A stretch of DNA of 64,000 nt from Allorhizobium sonneratiae. GTDB lineage: Bacteria > Pseudomonadota > Alphaproteobacteria > Rhizobiales > Rhizobiaceae. The stretch spans positions 310,001 through 374,000 of the forward strand of contig NZ_JAMKOJ010000003.1 of assembly GCF_023700755.1 (NCBI RefSeq), in the 5' to 3' direction. Of this stretch, positions 28,290 through 36,478 are shown in pieces. The notes below the pieces were generated by a model. It searched no databases. It saw nothing but the letters and a program-made list of their open reading frames with translations, and had not been told where the DNA came from. Both the position numbers and the translations under genes were made by a program. Every line of letters starts with the position of its first letter. Within the stretch, counting starts at the first letter, position 1.

Positions 28290-29579
28290 ATGGCCAATAC
28301 CGATGCTTTCTTTTCCCGTCCGCTTGCTGACTCCGATCCGGAAATTTTTGGCGCGATCGAAAAGGAACTCGGTCGCCAACGTCATGAAATCGAGCTGATC
28401 GCCTCGGAAAACATTGTCTCGCGCGCCGTTCTGGAGGCGCAGGGCTCGATCATGACCAACAAATATGCCGAGGGCTATCCGGGCAAGCGCTATTATGGCG
28501 GCTGCCAGTTCGTCGATATTGCCGAGGAACTCGCCATCGAGCGTGCCAAGAAACTTTTCGGCGTCAATTTCGCCAATGTGCAGCCCAATTCCGGTTCGCA
28601 GATGAACCAGGCCGTCTTCCTGGCGCTGTTGCAGCCGGGCGATACCTTTATGGGCCTCGACCTTAATTCCGGAGGCCATTTGACGCATGGTTCGCCGGTC
28701 AACATGTCCGGCAAGTGGTTTAATGTCGTCTCCTACGGCGTACGCGAAGACGACCATCAGCTCGACATGGACGACATTGCCAAAAAGGCAGAGCAGTATA
28801 AGCCGAAGCTGATCATTGCCGGTGGCACGGCCTATTCCCGCATCTGGGACTGGAAGCGTTTTCGCGAGATTGCCGATTCGGTCGGCGCTTATCTGATGGT
28901 CGATATGGCCCATATTGCCGGCCTCGTCGCTGGCGGTCAGCATCCGTCGCCCTTCCCGCATTGCCATGTGGCCACCACGACGACTCACAAGTCACTGCGT
29001 GGCCCGCGTGGCGGCATGATCCTCACCAATGACGAGGATCTGGCGAAGAAGTTCAATTCCGCCGTCTTCCCCGGCCTGCAGGGCGGTCCGCTGATGCATG
29101 TCATCGCTGCCAAGGCCGTGGCTTTCGGCGAGGCGCTGCAGCCGGAATTCAAGGATTATGCCGCACAGATCGTCAAGAATGCCAAGACGCTGGCCGACAC
29201 GCTGAAGGCCAGTGGTCTCGACATCGTTTCCGGCGGCACCGACAACCATCTGATGCTGGTTGACCTGCGCAAGAAGAATGCGACGGGTAAGCGCGCCGAA
29301 GCCGCCCTTGGTCGCGCCTATATCACCTGCAACAAGAACGGTATTCCCTTCGACCCGGAAAAGCCCTTCGTCACCTCTGGTGTGCGTCTCGGCACACCCG
29401 CCGGTACGACGCGCGGCTTCAAGGAAGCGGAATTTACCGAAATCGGCAATCTGATCGTCGAGGTTCTCGACGGTCTGAAGGTTGCCAATTCGGATGAGGG
29501 CAATGCTGCCGTCGAGGCTGCCGTGCGCGACAAGGTCGTGGCGCTGACCGGCCGCTTCCCGATGTATCCCTATCTGTAA
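28290..29579 (+). CDS. glyA: Serine hydroxymethyltransferase
   Basis: PLP enzyme converting serine and tetrahydrofolate to glycine and methylene-THF; 429 residues. The PLP lysine is Lys234 in [14 protein letters not shown]. Other family blocks are [35 protein letters not shown] and [16 protein letters not shown] 28290 has CAGGAG nearby. The frame is open 300 bases upstream, overlapping the previous gene and its terminator, but that is not coding. nrdR follows by 12 bases, so glyA heads the run glyA-nrdR-ribD-ribE. Confidence 0.97.
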   Translation: MANTDAFFSRPLADSDPEIFGAIEKELGRQRHEIELIASENIVSRAVLEAQGSIMTNKYAEGYPGKRYYGGCQFVDIAEELAIERAKKLFGVNFANVQPNSGSQMNQAVFLALLQPGDTFMGLDLNSGGHLTHGSPVNMSGKWFNVVSYGVREDDHQLDMDDIAKKAEQYKPKLIIAGGTAYSRIWDWKRFREIADSVGAYLMVDMAHIAGLVAGGQHPSPFPHCHVATTTTHKSLRGPRGGMILTNDEDLAKKFNSAVFPGLQGGPLMHVIAAKAVAFGEALQPEFKDYAAQIVKNAKTLADTLKASGLDIVSGGTDNHLMLVDLRKKNATGKRAEAALGRAYITCNKNGIPFDPEKPFVTSGVRLGTPAGTTRGFKEAEFTEIGNLIVEVLDGLKVANSDEGNAAVEAAVRDKVVALTGRFPMYPYL

Positions 29580-29591
29580 AAAGAGACGATC

Positions 29592-30068
29592 ATGCGCTGC
29601 CCCTTTTGTGGTTCGGCTGACACACAGGTGAAGGATTCGCGCCCGGCGGAGGACAATACAGCCATCCGCCGCCGCCGGATCTGCCCTGATTGTGGTGGCC
29701 GGTTCACAACCTTCGAGCGGGTACAGTTGCGCGAACTGACCGTGTTGAAAAAGACCGGCCGAAGGGTGCACTTCGACCGGGAAAAACTGGTGCGCTCCTT
29801 TGAGATTGCGCTGAGAAAACGCCCGGTCGACCGCGAGCGAATCGAGCGCGCCGTCTCCGGCATTGTTCGGCGGCTGGAAAGCTCGGGCGAGACGGAAATC
29901 TCCTCCGAACAGATCGGGCTTCAGGTGCTGGAAGCCCTGAAAAGTCTCGATGACGTCGCTTTCGTCCGCTATGCCTCGGTCTATCGTGATTTCTCCCATG
30001 CCGAGGATTTCGAGCAGGTGATTGCCGAAATCACAGCCAAGATTTCCCGCGACCACGATAACGAGTAA
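29592..30068 (+). CDS. nrdR: Transcriptional repressor NrdR
   Basis: Represses ribonucleotide reductase genes through NrdR boxes when dATP is bound. 158 residues: an N-terminal zinc ribbon with Cys3, Cys6, Cys31 and Cys34 ([10 protein letters not shown] and [10 protein letters not shown]), then the ATP-cone domain from about residue 49 ([20 protein letters not shown]) to 140. Placement between glyA and ribD is conserved in alphaproteobacteria. It is separated from ribD by only 4 bases. Confidence 0.96.
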   Translation: MRCPFCGSADTQVKDSRPAEDNTAIRRRRICPDCGGRFTTFERVQLRELTVLKKTGRRVHFDREKLVRSFEIALRKRPVDRERIERAVSGIVRRLESSGETEISSEQIGLQVLEALKSLDDVAFVRYASVYRDFSHAEDFEQVIAEITAKISRDHDNE

Positions 30069-30072
30069 AGCC

Positions 30073-31167
30073 ATGATTGATCCGCGTGACGATGAGCGGT
30101 TCATGGGCGCGGCGATCCGCATTGCCCGCCAGCATCTTGGGCAAACCTCGACCAATCCCTCCGTCGGCTGCGTTATCGTCAGGGACGGGCTTATTGTCGG
30201 CGCGGCGGTGACTGCACGTGGCGGACGGCCTCATGCCGAAACCCAGGCGCTGGCAAAAGCGGGTGAGGCGGCACGCGGCGCGACCGCCTATGTGACGCTT
30301 GAACCTTGCGCCCATTACGGCAGGACCCCGCCTTGCGCCAATGCGCTGGTTGCTGCCGGCGTTGCGCGTGTGGTGATTGCCGTTGTCGATCCCGATCCGC
30401 GTGTGTCGGGCGGTGGCATTGGCATCTTGCGTGATGCCGGGATTGTTGTGGAGATCGGTGTCTTACAAAAACAGGCGATGCGGGATCTCAGGCCCTATCT
30501 CATCCGGCATGTTGAAAAACGCGCCCATGTGACTCTGAAACTTGCGATTTCCGCCGATGGCATGATCGGCCGACAAGGGGAAGGGCAGGTGGCGATCACC
30601 GGACCCATCGCCCGCACGCAGGTGCAGCTGCTGCGGGCCGAGACCGACGCCATTCTGGTCGGTATCGGCACCGCCAAAGCCGATAACCCGGAACTGACCG
30701 TCAGACTGACCGGAATGGATCACCTGTCGCCGTTCAGGATTGTGCTCGATCGACGCTGTGAATTGCCTGTGCCGTCAAAGCTTGCCGATACGACGCTGGC
30801 TCCAACCATTTGCGCCTGTTGCGGCGATGAGGTTTTCCGGTGTGACGAGGCCAGCCAAAGCCGCAGCCATGCCTTACAGGCGGTCGGTGTCGAGGTCTGG
30901 CAGGTGGAAAGCCTGGCAGCGCTCCTTAACCGGCTTGCTGAACATGGTCTGTCGTCACTGATGGTCGAAGGCGGTGCGGCTGTGGCCAAGGCCTTTCTCG
31001 ATCAGGATCTCGTGGATCGCATCCACCTTTATCAGGGTGCAGGCCTTGTCGGGCCGGAAGGCCTTGCATCGCCGCTGACGAAGGACAATATACCTTCGGC
31101 ATTCACACTGTTCAGACGGGCCGTGTTCGGAGCCGATCTTTTGCTGGAATATGAAAGGGATTTCTGA
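30073..31167 (+). CDS. ribD: Bifunctional riboflavin biosynthesis deaminase/reductase RibD
   Basis: Second and third steps of riboflavin synthesis on pyrimidine intermediates; 364 residues. The N-terminal deaminase has the zinc motif HAE (His54) and TLEPCAHYGRTPPC (Cys79 and Cys88). The C-terminal reductase domain starts about residue 150 (HVTLKLAISADGMIG) and includes TDAILVGIGTAKADNPELTV and LMVEGGAAVAKAFL. The ATG is chosen for the conserved opening and lies 4 bases after nrdR. Its stop overlaps the ribE start by one base (TGATG). Confidence 0.96.
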   Translation: MIDPRDDERFMGAAIRIARQHLGQTSTNPSVGCVIVRDGLIVGAAVTARGGRPHAETQALAKAGEAARGATAYVTLEPCAHYGRTPPCANALVAAGVARVVIAVVDPDPRVSGGGIGILRDAGIVVEIGVLQKQAMRDLRPYLIRHVEKRAHVTLKLAISADGMIGRQGEGQVAITGPIARTQVQLLRAETDAILVGIGTAKADNPELTVRLTGMDHLSPFRIVLDRRCELPVPSKLADTTLAPTICACCGDEVFRCDEASQSRSHALQAVGVEVWQVESLAALLNRLAEHGLSSLMVEGGAAVAKAFLDQDLVDRIHLYQGAGLVGPEGLASPLTKDNIPSAFTLFRRAVFGADLLLEYERDF

Positions 31168-31787
31168 TGTTCACAGGCATTGTCACGGATGTTGGCACAG
31201 TGGAGCAGATCACGCCCTTGAAAGAGGGAATCCGCCTGCGGATCCTGACACATTACGATCCGGCGACCATTGCCATGGGCGCATCGATTGCCCATTCGGG
31301 CACCTGCCTGACGGTGACGGGGCTGCCGGAAGAGGGCAGCAATGCCCGCTGGTTTGAGGTGGAGGCCTGGGAAGAAGCCCTGCGGCTGACCACCATTGGA
31401 AGCTGGCAGAAGGGTACCCGCATCAATCTTGAGCGCTCGCTGAAGATTGGCGACGAGCTTGGCGGGCATATCGTGTCCGGCCATGTCGATGGCAAGGCGG
31501 AGATCCTGAAGATCGAGGCTGAAGGGGATGCGATGCGCTTTACCCTGCGCGTACCGGAGCATCTTGCCCGCTTCGTCGCGCCCAAGGGGTCGGTGGCACT
31601 CGACGGTACATCGCTGACGGTGAATGCCGTCAATCATTGCGATTTCGATATTCTCCTGATCCGCCACACGCTGGAGGTCACCACCTGGGGTGAGCGCAAG
31701 GTGGGCGATTTCGTCAATTTCGAGGTGGATACCATGGCGCGTTACGCTGCGCGTCTGGCAGAGTTTCCGCAGGTTCAACCTGCATGA
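31167..31787 (+). CDS. ribE: Riboflavin synthase alpha subunit
   Basis: Dismutates two 6,7-dimethyl-8-ribityllumazine molecules to riboflavin; forms a homotrimer. 206 residues with the two-fold repeated lumazine-binding domain: N-terminal MFTGIVTDVGTVEQI with SIAHSGTCLTVTG, and C-terminal GHIVSGHVDGKAEIL with GSVALDGTSLTVNAV. TGATG overlap with ribD implies coupled translation. A terminator follows at once, so lumazine synthase ribH is on a separate transcript here. Confidence 0.96.
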   Translation: MFTGIVTDVGTVEQITPLKEGIRLRILTHYDPATIAMGASIAHSGTCLTVTGLPEEGSNARWFEVEAWEEALRLTTIGSWQKGTRINLERSLKIGDELGGHIVSGHVDGKAEILKIEAEGDAMRFTLRVPEHLARFVAPKGSVALDGTSLTVNAVNHCDFDILLIRHTLEVTTWGERKVGDFVNFEVDTMARYAARLAEFPQVQPA

Positions 31788-31791
31788 CATG

Positions 31792-31824
31792 AAGCCCGGA
31801 CGGATGGCGTCCGGGCTTTTCTTC
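31792..31824 (+). terminator. Rho-independent terminator after ribE
   Basis: 9-bp stem AAGCCCGGA / TCCGGGCTT (31792-31800 with 31810-31818), 9-base loop, then TTCTT. It closes the glyA-nrdR-ribD-ribE run. Confidence 0.88.
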
Positions 31825-31887
31825 AAGCCAATTGCAGTCAATCGGCTAAGCGGAGATTGGTTTTATTCCCGTTTTCCCTGACAAACT

Positions 31888-32484
31888 TTAAAACCGTTCC
31901 GATAGTCCGCGCTCTAAAACCTGATCAATCAGCGTTTCAAGCTCAGCGCCCTCAAACTTAGAGGCGATGCCAACAAGCGGTCCATCTATCAAAAGCGTGG
32001 CAAGCCCATGCATGAGCGACCAGCGTGTGCTGGCAACAATCAATGCCTGAAGGTTCTCTGCTGTATGCGGTTCATCGACACGCTGATCGCTGGTCAGCAG
32101 TGAAAAAGCCGCCGCACTGGCCTCACTGAGGTCCGGTGCAGCCCAATCCAGCCGCTCTGAGCGAAACATCAGAAGAAATATGCCTCTATGAGCAAGGGCG
32201 AAGCGGACATAGGCGTGGCCCAGAAGCTTTACAAAGCGCAGCGGATCCGCATTGGACGTTTCCGTCACAAGATAGGCGTGCAAACGCTCAAAACCCAGAG
32301 CTGCAAGCGCTGTTAACAAACCGGTCACGTCACCAAAATGGTGGGCGGGCGCGCCGTGAGACACGCCGGCTTCGCGTGCGGCTGCCCGCAACGTCAAGGC
32401 ATTGATGCCGTCTCGGTCTAAAATCGCTTCTGCCGCATTCAGCAGGGCCGTGCGCAAGGCGCCATGGTGGTAAGGTTGCTTCAT
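31888..32484 (-). CDS. TetR/AcrR-family repressor
   Basis: 198 residues. The N-terminal TetR helix-turn-helix runs from about residue 10 to 56: ALLNAAEAILDRDGINALTL then AAREAGVSHGAPAHHFGD. The C-terminal ligand domain has no recognisable specificity. It is divergent from a small monooxygenase-fold gene, and two similar 19-base near-palindromes lie in the 92-base gap, one 6 bases from this gene's start, so repression of both directions is likely. The effector is unknown. Together with its partner it forms an accessory module between ribE and ribH. Confidence 0.88.
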   Translation of the reverse strand: MKQPYHHGALRTALLNAAEAILDRDGINALTLRAAAREAGVSHGAPAHHFGDVTGLLTALAALGFERLHAYLVTETSNADPLRFVKLLGHAYVRFALAHRGIFLLMFRSERLDWAAPDLSEASAAAFSLLTSDQRVDEPHTAENLQALIVASTRWSLMHGLATLLIDGPLVGIASKFEGAELETLIDQVLERGLSERF

Positions 32485-32489
32485 ACCCG

Positions 32490-32508
32490 ATCTTTACACT
32501 GACAAGAT
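32490..32508. promoter_or_regulatory. TetR operator candidate 1
   Basis: ATCTTTACACTGACAAGAT, a 19-base near-palindrome with outer arms ATCTT / AAGAT. It lies 6 bases upstream of the tetR start codon, where binding would give autorepression. It shares the form ATCT-N2-ACACTG-N3-AGAT-like spacing with candidate 2. Confidence 0.7.
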
Positions 32509-32541
32509 TGCCGTTGACCAGCCTTCAAATTTGAGCCACAG

Positions 32542-32560
32542 ATCTAGACACTGTAAAGAT
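32542..32560. promoter_or_regulatory. TetR operator candidate 2
   Basis: ATCTAGACACTGTAAAGAT, a 19-base near-palindrome (ATCT-N2-ACA-N-TGT-N2-AGAT). It ends 16 bases before the start codon of the divergent gene and lies 52 bases from candidate 1, centre to centre. Confidence 0.72.
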
Positions 32561-32576
32561 AATCATGGAGAGGCAA

Positions 32577-32918
32577 ATGCCCTACATATCCATCACTGGC
32601 CTCAAGCTGAAACACAAACGTCACGCTCTGCGCTTTTGGTGGTACGCTATTGCCGCCATGGCGCAGGCCAAGAAGGCGGAAGGTCTGATGGCGGTGGATG
32701 CCCGCACCATCAACGGCGTTCACCATACGCGAACTGTCTGGACCAATGAGGCCGCCATGCGCCGATACCTTGTCGCAGGTGCCCATTTGAAAGCCATGAA
32801 GGGTTTTGGAGCCATCGCGACGGGCAAAACCATGGGCTTTGAAAGTGATCAAGTGCCAGATTGGGATGAGGTAAGGGCTTTGTGGGAGACGAAGGCGCGT
32901 ATTGTTGGGGGGAAATGA
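32577..32918 (+). CDS. Small monooxygenase-fold protein (ABM / CrtA-like), target of divergent TetR
   Basis: 113 residues starting MPYISITGLKLKHKRHALRF. The pattern of an N-terminal strand, a long helix with WWYAIAAMAQAKKAEG, then NGVHHTRTVWTNEAAMRRYL and GAHLKAMKGF is like dimeric alpha-beta barrel proteins of the antibiotic-biosynthesis-monooxygenase superfamily, including spheroidene-monooxygenase-like annotations. Enzyme activity is unproven. ATG 32577 has GGAG at 6 bases; ATG 32565 lies before that site. The divergent TetR gene and operators suggest it is induced by a small molecule it may oxidise or detoxify. Confidence 0.72.
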   Translation: MPYISITGLKLKHKRHALRFWWYAIAAMAQAKKAEGLMAVDARTINGVHHTRTVWTNEAAMRRYLVAGAHLKAMKGFGAIATGKTMGFESDQVPDWDEVRALWETKARIVGGK

Positions 32919-33040
32919 TCTGTCTCATGCAATCAGTAAGACATATCTCTGAGCACGAAAACCATAAAGTTAAATAGATTTGATATTGATTGTGCAGATA
33001 TCACAATCCTGAAGCGAGGGCATGGCTGGTTGCGCTTTCA

Positions 33041-33082
33041 CCTTCAAAACTGTGCGCCCTAAAAGGCACACAGTTTTGAAGG
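33041..33082. terminator. Long perfect hairpin
   Basis: 14-bp perfect stem CCTTCAAAACTGTG (33041-33054) / CACAGTTTTGAAGG (33069-33082), with further GCC/GGC pairing in the loop. It lies between the converging 113-residue gene and the leftward exported-protein gene (stop at 33105). There is no long T-run, but the position fits termination of the leftward transcript. Confidence 0.6.
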
Positions 33083-33104
33083 AGATCGTGATCCCTCGAC
33101 AATA

Positions 33105-33458
33105 TCAGGCGGTGAAGACGGTGATCAACCCATCGTCCGATTGCGCCATGGCGACAATGGTCGTGACATCGACGCCAAGCTTCTCGACATGGTGCAGCAG
33201 TTTCGGATTGGCGATGACGGCGGCCTGCAGATGACGCGCCTGTGCGCTGTGCGGATCGACATGGGCAAGCTGCACATGCAGCGGATCGGACGAGGAAAGG
33301 GCGCTAAGACGGGTCACGGCAAATCGTTTGTCCGAAAGTGGCTTGCGCACGGTTTCAACATGGTCGCTGCCAGATGAGGCGCTGTCTGCCGGGGCGGCAC
33401 CGCCAAAGGCAACGGCGGCAAGGGTTGAAGCACTCAGCAACTGTCCGATTGATGTCAT
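33105..33458 (-). CDS. Small exported protein of unknown function
   Basis: 117 residues beginning MTSIGQLLSASTLAAVAFGG, a probable Sec signal peptide cleaved near ADSA. The mature part of about 90 residues contains ALSSSDPLHVQLAHVD, then LQAAVIANPKLLHHVEKLGV and ends VAMAQSDDGLITVFTA. The ending resembles small periplasmic proteins of rhizobia with no assigned role. GAGTAG-type sequence before the ATG gives a moderate ribosome site (AAGGAG at about 9 bases). It stands alone, followed by the hairpin at 33041. Confidence 0.65.
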   Translation of the reverse strand: MTSIGQLLSASTLAAVAFGGAAPADSASSGSDHVETVRKPLSDKRFAVTRLSALSSSDPLHVQLAHVDPHSAQARHLQAAVIANPKLLHHVEKLGVDVTTIVAMAQSDDGLITVFTA

Positions 33459-34079
33459 CGGTCTACTCCTTGTTCAATGTCAGCAGACTGCCCCAGAAAG
33501 GCCCATGGGTTTTCGCAATGCATCCTGCGCAGTCTGTTTGTTATGAGAACTGCCGAGATGTCTTACCGTCATGCTGTTTTCAGGACGCATGACCGGTGAT
33601 CCTCCTGCGAAGCCTCTGATAAGGAAGAGGCTTTCGCTGCCTTGCAGCACTCACAAGCAAAGATGTGAGCGCGATTTCCGGCTTTTTCCAGAGGAGGAGC
33701 GTTGATTGACTGATGACAAATTCGTCATAGATTGCGTCATGAAAATGCCGGATTTTGCAGGGGACGGAATGATGTCTGTATGCAAGGAAAAAGTTCAAAA
33801 ATCATATTGATAAACAATGCCGTGATCTGAACTTGAAGGATCGCCGGGACGAATGCGATGCATTTTCGCTGTGTCATGTCTCGCATCTGCGAAGAGCGGG
33901 CGGATGTCACAAAAAAGTTATCTGTGTGGTCGCGCAGGATGACGCGGCAAGCGTTCATTCTTCAAAACACGCAGCATTTCCATGTCCGGAACAGGAAAAA
34001 CGCTTGCCATTCAGGGGCAGGCGTGGTTTCTCCGGGCTTTCATTCATCGTCTCTGTTTCGTTTTCCGGGGTGACCGACC
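33459..34079. other. 621-base region upstream of ribH with a 16-bp palindrome
   Basis: No convincing gene. The best structure is ATGACAAATTCGTCAT at 33713-33728, a palindrome of form ATGAC-N-AATT-N-GTCAT, with another CGTCAT word 11 bases on. A 23-codon frame (33739-33810) starts just after it but has no clear ribosome site. Short frames across 33833-34120 lack family features. The ribH promoter must be in this gap. Confidence 0.45.
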
Positions 34080-34538
34080 ATGAGCATGTCCGTATCTTCG
34101 CCGCATCTTTTGATCGTTGAAGCCCGCTTTTACGACGATATGGCTGACGCCTTGCTTGACGGCGCCAAGGCGGCGCTCGATGAGGCGGGCGCGACCTATG
34201 ATATCGTGACCGTTCCGGGCGCGCTGGAAATTCCGGCGGCCATCGCCATGGCGCTCGATGGCGCCGATGCCGGTGGTATTCTTTATGACGGTTACGTCGC
34301 CCTCGGCATGATCATTCGTGGCGAGACCTATCACTTCGATATCGTCGCCAATGAATCGGCCCGCGCCCTGATGGATCTCTCCGTCTCGGAATCGCTGGCC
34401 ATCGGCAATGGCATCATGACGGTGGAAAACGAGGAACAGGCCTGGGCGCGCGTGCGCCGCTCCGACAAGGACAAAGGTGGTTTTGCCGCCCGCGCTGCAC
34501 TGACGATGATTGCCCTGAAGCAGAAATTTGATGGCTGA
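34080..34538 (+). CDS. ribH: 6,7-dimethyl-8-ribityllumazine synthase (type I, RibH)
   Basis: Condenses the RibD product with dihydroxybutanone phosphate to give lumazine, the substrate of RibE. 152 residues, beginning [20 protein letters not shown]. Family motifs are [15 protein letters not shown] (phosphate/ribityl binding) and [20 protein letters not shown] with the catalytic His in TYHFD. ATG 34080 is preceded by GGGGTGA. Its end overlaps the nusB reading frame. In many rhizobia ribH directly follows ribE; here it is 2.3 kb away with its own leader. Confidence 0.95.
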   Translation: MSMSVSSPHLLIVEARFYDDMADALLDGAKAALDEAGATYDIVTVPGALEIPAAIAMALDGADAGGILYDGYVALGMIIRGETYHFDIVANESARALMDLSVSESLAIGNGIMTVENEEQAWARVRRSDKDKGGFAARAALTMIALKQKFDG

Positions 34539-35028
34539 GGCTATGACGACTGATAACAGAAACGAACGGCCGGTGAAACCGGCAAACCAGCGTGGCGCGG
34601 CCCGTCTCGCCGCCGTGCAGGCACTTTACCAGATGGAAATTTCCGGCAGTGGCGTGCTGGAAGTGGTGGCCGAATATGAGGCTCACCGACTGGGGCAGGA
34701 ACTGGATGGCGACACCTATCTGAAGGCGGATGCCTCCTGGTTTCGCTCGCTGGTTTCCGGCGTGGTGCGCGACCAGACGAAAATCGATCCGGTTATCAAA
34801 CAGGCGCTGCAGGACGACTGGTCGCTGGCGCGAGTGGACAGCACCGTGCGCGCCATTTTGCGCGCCGGAACCTTCGAGCTGCTGGAACGCAAGGATGTGC
34901 CGGTGGCGGTGATCGTCACCGAATATGTCGAGATCGCCCAGGCTTTCTTCTCGGAAGACGAACCGAAGCTGGTCAATGCCGTGCTGGACAGGATTGCCAA
35001 GAAGGTGCGCGATACGGCGAAGCCGTAA
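34531..35028 (+). CDS. nusB: Transcription antitermination factor NusB
   Basis: RNA-binding all-helical partner of NusE (S10) in rRNA antitermination; 165 residues. The core reads [20 protein letters not shown], then [23 protein letters not shown] and [20 protein letters not shown]. Two ATGs are possible: 34531, overlapping ribH by 8 bases, and 34543, 4 bases after the ribH stop; neither has an ideal ribosome site, so coupling to ribH is likely and the start is uncertain by four codons. Confidence 0.95.
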   Translation: MAEAMTTDNRNERPVKPANQRGAARLAAVQALYQMEISGSGVLEVVAEYEAHRLGQELDGDTYLKADASWFRSLVSGVVRDQTKIDPVIKQALQDDWSLARVDSTVRAILRAGTFELLERKDVPVAVIVTEYVEIAQAFFSEDEPKLVNAVLDRIAKKVRDTAKP

Positions 35029-35046
35029 ACAAAAGGGCGGGGCGCG

Positions 35047-36267
35047 ATGGAAATGGCAGAAAAGGCGACGCAGGACCTGCGTGCGGCAAAACGTAATGTC
35101 GCGGTGCTGGCGGCGGCGCAGGCCATTCTCGGCTCTGTCGCGCCGATGTCCATTTCCATCGGTTCTCTGGCTGGTTATCAGTTGCTCGGCCCGGACAAGG
35201 CTTTGGCGACCCTGCCGGTGACCGGTTATAATCTTGGCGTGTCCTTCGGTGCCGTGCTGATCGCTATCGTCACCCGCATGGCAGGACGCAAGCTGAGCTT
35301 CATGCTGGGCGCCTGTTCAGCCGCCCTTGGTGGTCTGGTGGCGGTGTTGTCGCTCTATCGCGAAAATTTCTGGCTGTTTGTGGTTGGCCTGCTGATGATC
35401 GGCCTTTCCAGCGGCTTCACCCAGAAAATCCGTTTTGCCGCTGCCGATGTTTCGCCGCCCGCCTTCAAGGCCGAGGCGATTTCCTGGATTCTGGCTGCCG
35501 GCATCGTCTCCGCCGTGCTTGGACCGCAACTGGTCATCTGGCTGAAGGATGCCATGGCGCCGATCACCTTCGCCGGAACCTTTGTTACGCTGCTGCCGCT
35601 GATGGCTTTGGCCATCGTCATTCTGTCTTTTGTGCATCTGCCGGTTACGCAGAAGGTCAAGGGCGAGGTACGCGAGACGGGCCGCCCGCTTTTAGACATC
35701 GTGCTGACGCCGCGATTTCTGACGGGCCTCATCTGCGGCATTTCCACCTACGCGCTGATGACCTTCGTCATGACCGGTGCGCCGCTGGCCATGGTGGTGG
35801 GCTGCGGCTTCACTCCCGGTCAGGCAACCCTTGGTATTCAGTGGCATGTGATCGCCATGTTCGGCCCCAGCTTCTTCACCGGCAAGCTGATTGCCCGTTA
35901 TGGAGCAGAGCGGATCGTCGGCGCTGGTCTCCTGCTGCTGATGGCCTGTGCGCTCACGGCCCATGCCGGTATCGAACTCTGGAATTTCTGGGCAGCACTC
36001 GTCCTGCTCGGCATTGGGTGGAATTTCGGCTTTATCGGTGCAACCGCCATCGTTGCTTCGAGCTACAGACCGGAAGAGGCTGACAAGGTGCAGGCCTTCC
36101 ATGATATTCTGCTGTTTTCCAGCGTGGCGATTGCCTCTTTCTCTTCCGGCAAGGTGTTTGCCGCACAAGGCTGGACGGCGATCACCTTTGTGATCTGGCC
36201 GGTGACGATCGTTTGTCTTGGTCTTCTGGTTATGCAATTTTATCGCGGACGTCAGACCGCTGGATAA
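35047..36267 (+). CDS. Major facilitator superfamily transporter
   Basis: 406 residues with 12 predicted membrane helices in two halves joined by a cytosolic loop near VKGEVRETGRPLLDIVLTPR (about residues 205-225). The loop after helix 2 holds RMAGRKLSFMLGA, the MFS motif-A equivalent. Substrate cannot be deduced; the set looks like the YfkL/YttB-type uncharacterised exporters. It begins 18 bases after nusB with a GGGGCG site and is probably in the ribH-nusB transcript. I see no drug-specific motif. Confidence 0.88.
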   Translation: MEMAEKATQDLRAAKRNVAVLAAAQAILGSVAPMSISIGSLAGYQLLGPDKALATLPVTGYNLGVSFGAVLIAIVTRMAGRKLSFMLGACSAALGGLVAVLSLYRENFWLFVVGLLMIGLSSGFTQKIRFAAADVSPPAFKAEAISWILAAGIVSAVLGPQLVIWLKDAMAPITFAGTFVTLLPLMALAIVILSFVHLPVTQKVKGEVRETGRPLLDIVLTPRFLTGLICGISTYALMTFVMTGAPLAMVVGCGFTPGQATLGIQWHVIAMFGPSFFTGKLIARYGAERIVGAGLLLLMACALTAHAGIELWNFWAALVLLGIGWNFGFIGATAIVASSYRPEEADKVQAFHDILLFSSVAIASFSSGKVFAAQGWTAITFVIWPVTIVCLGLLVMQFYRGRQTAG

Positions 36268-36478
36268 GGGCAATGCGCCCTTTCCTTCAGGAATGATCTG
36301 TCCTTGCCGACGCCATATCCCCTTGATTGTCAACATCGCTTGACCTTCTGCGCCATCAGGCCCACTCTGGCCTTGAGGAGCAGAGAGCGTTCCTCGACGC
36401 AGGGTGTGTCCGTATGAGGTCATCCCTTCCCGGATCACCCGCATTGAGCCGAACGCTCCAAAAAAGGGAGGCGTTGGA

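Noticed and set aside
31888..33458. Genomic island or transposon carrying the TetR module
   Set aside because: No terminal repeats, integrase, transposase or tRNA junction seen; only a small local insertion can be argued.
33739..33810. 23-codon frame MKMPDFAGDG... as a small gene
   Set aside because: No convincing ribosome site and no sign of conservation that I can judge; kept only as part of the gap description.
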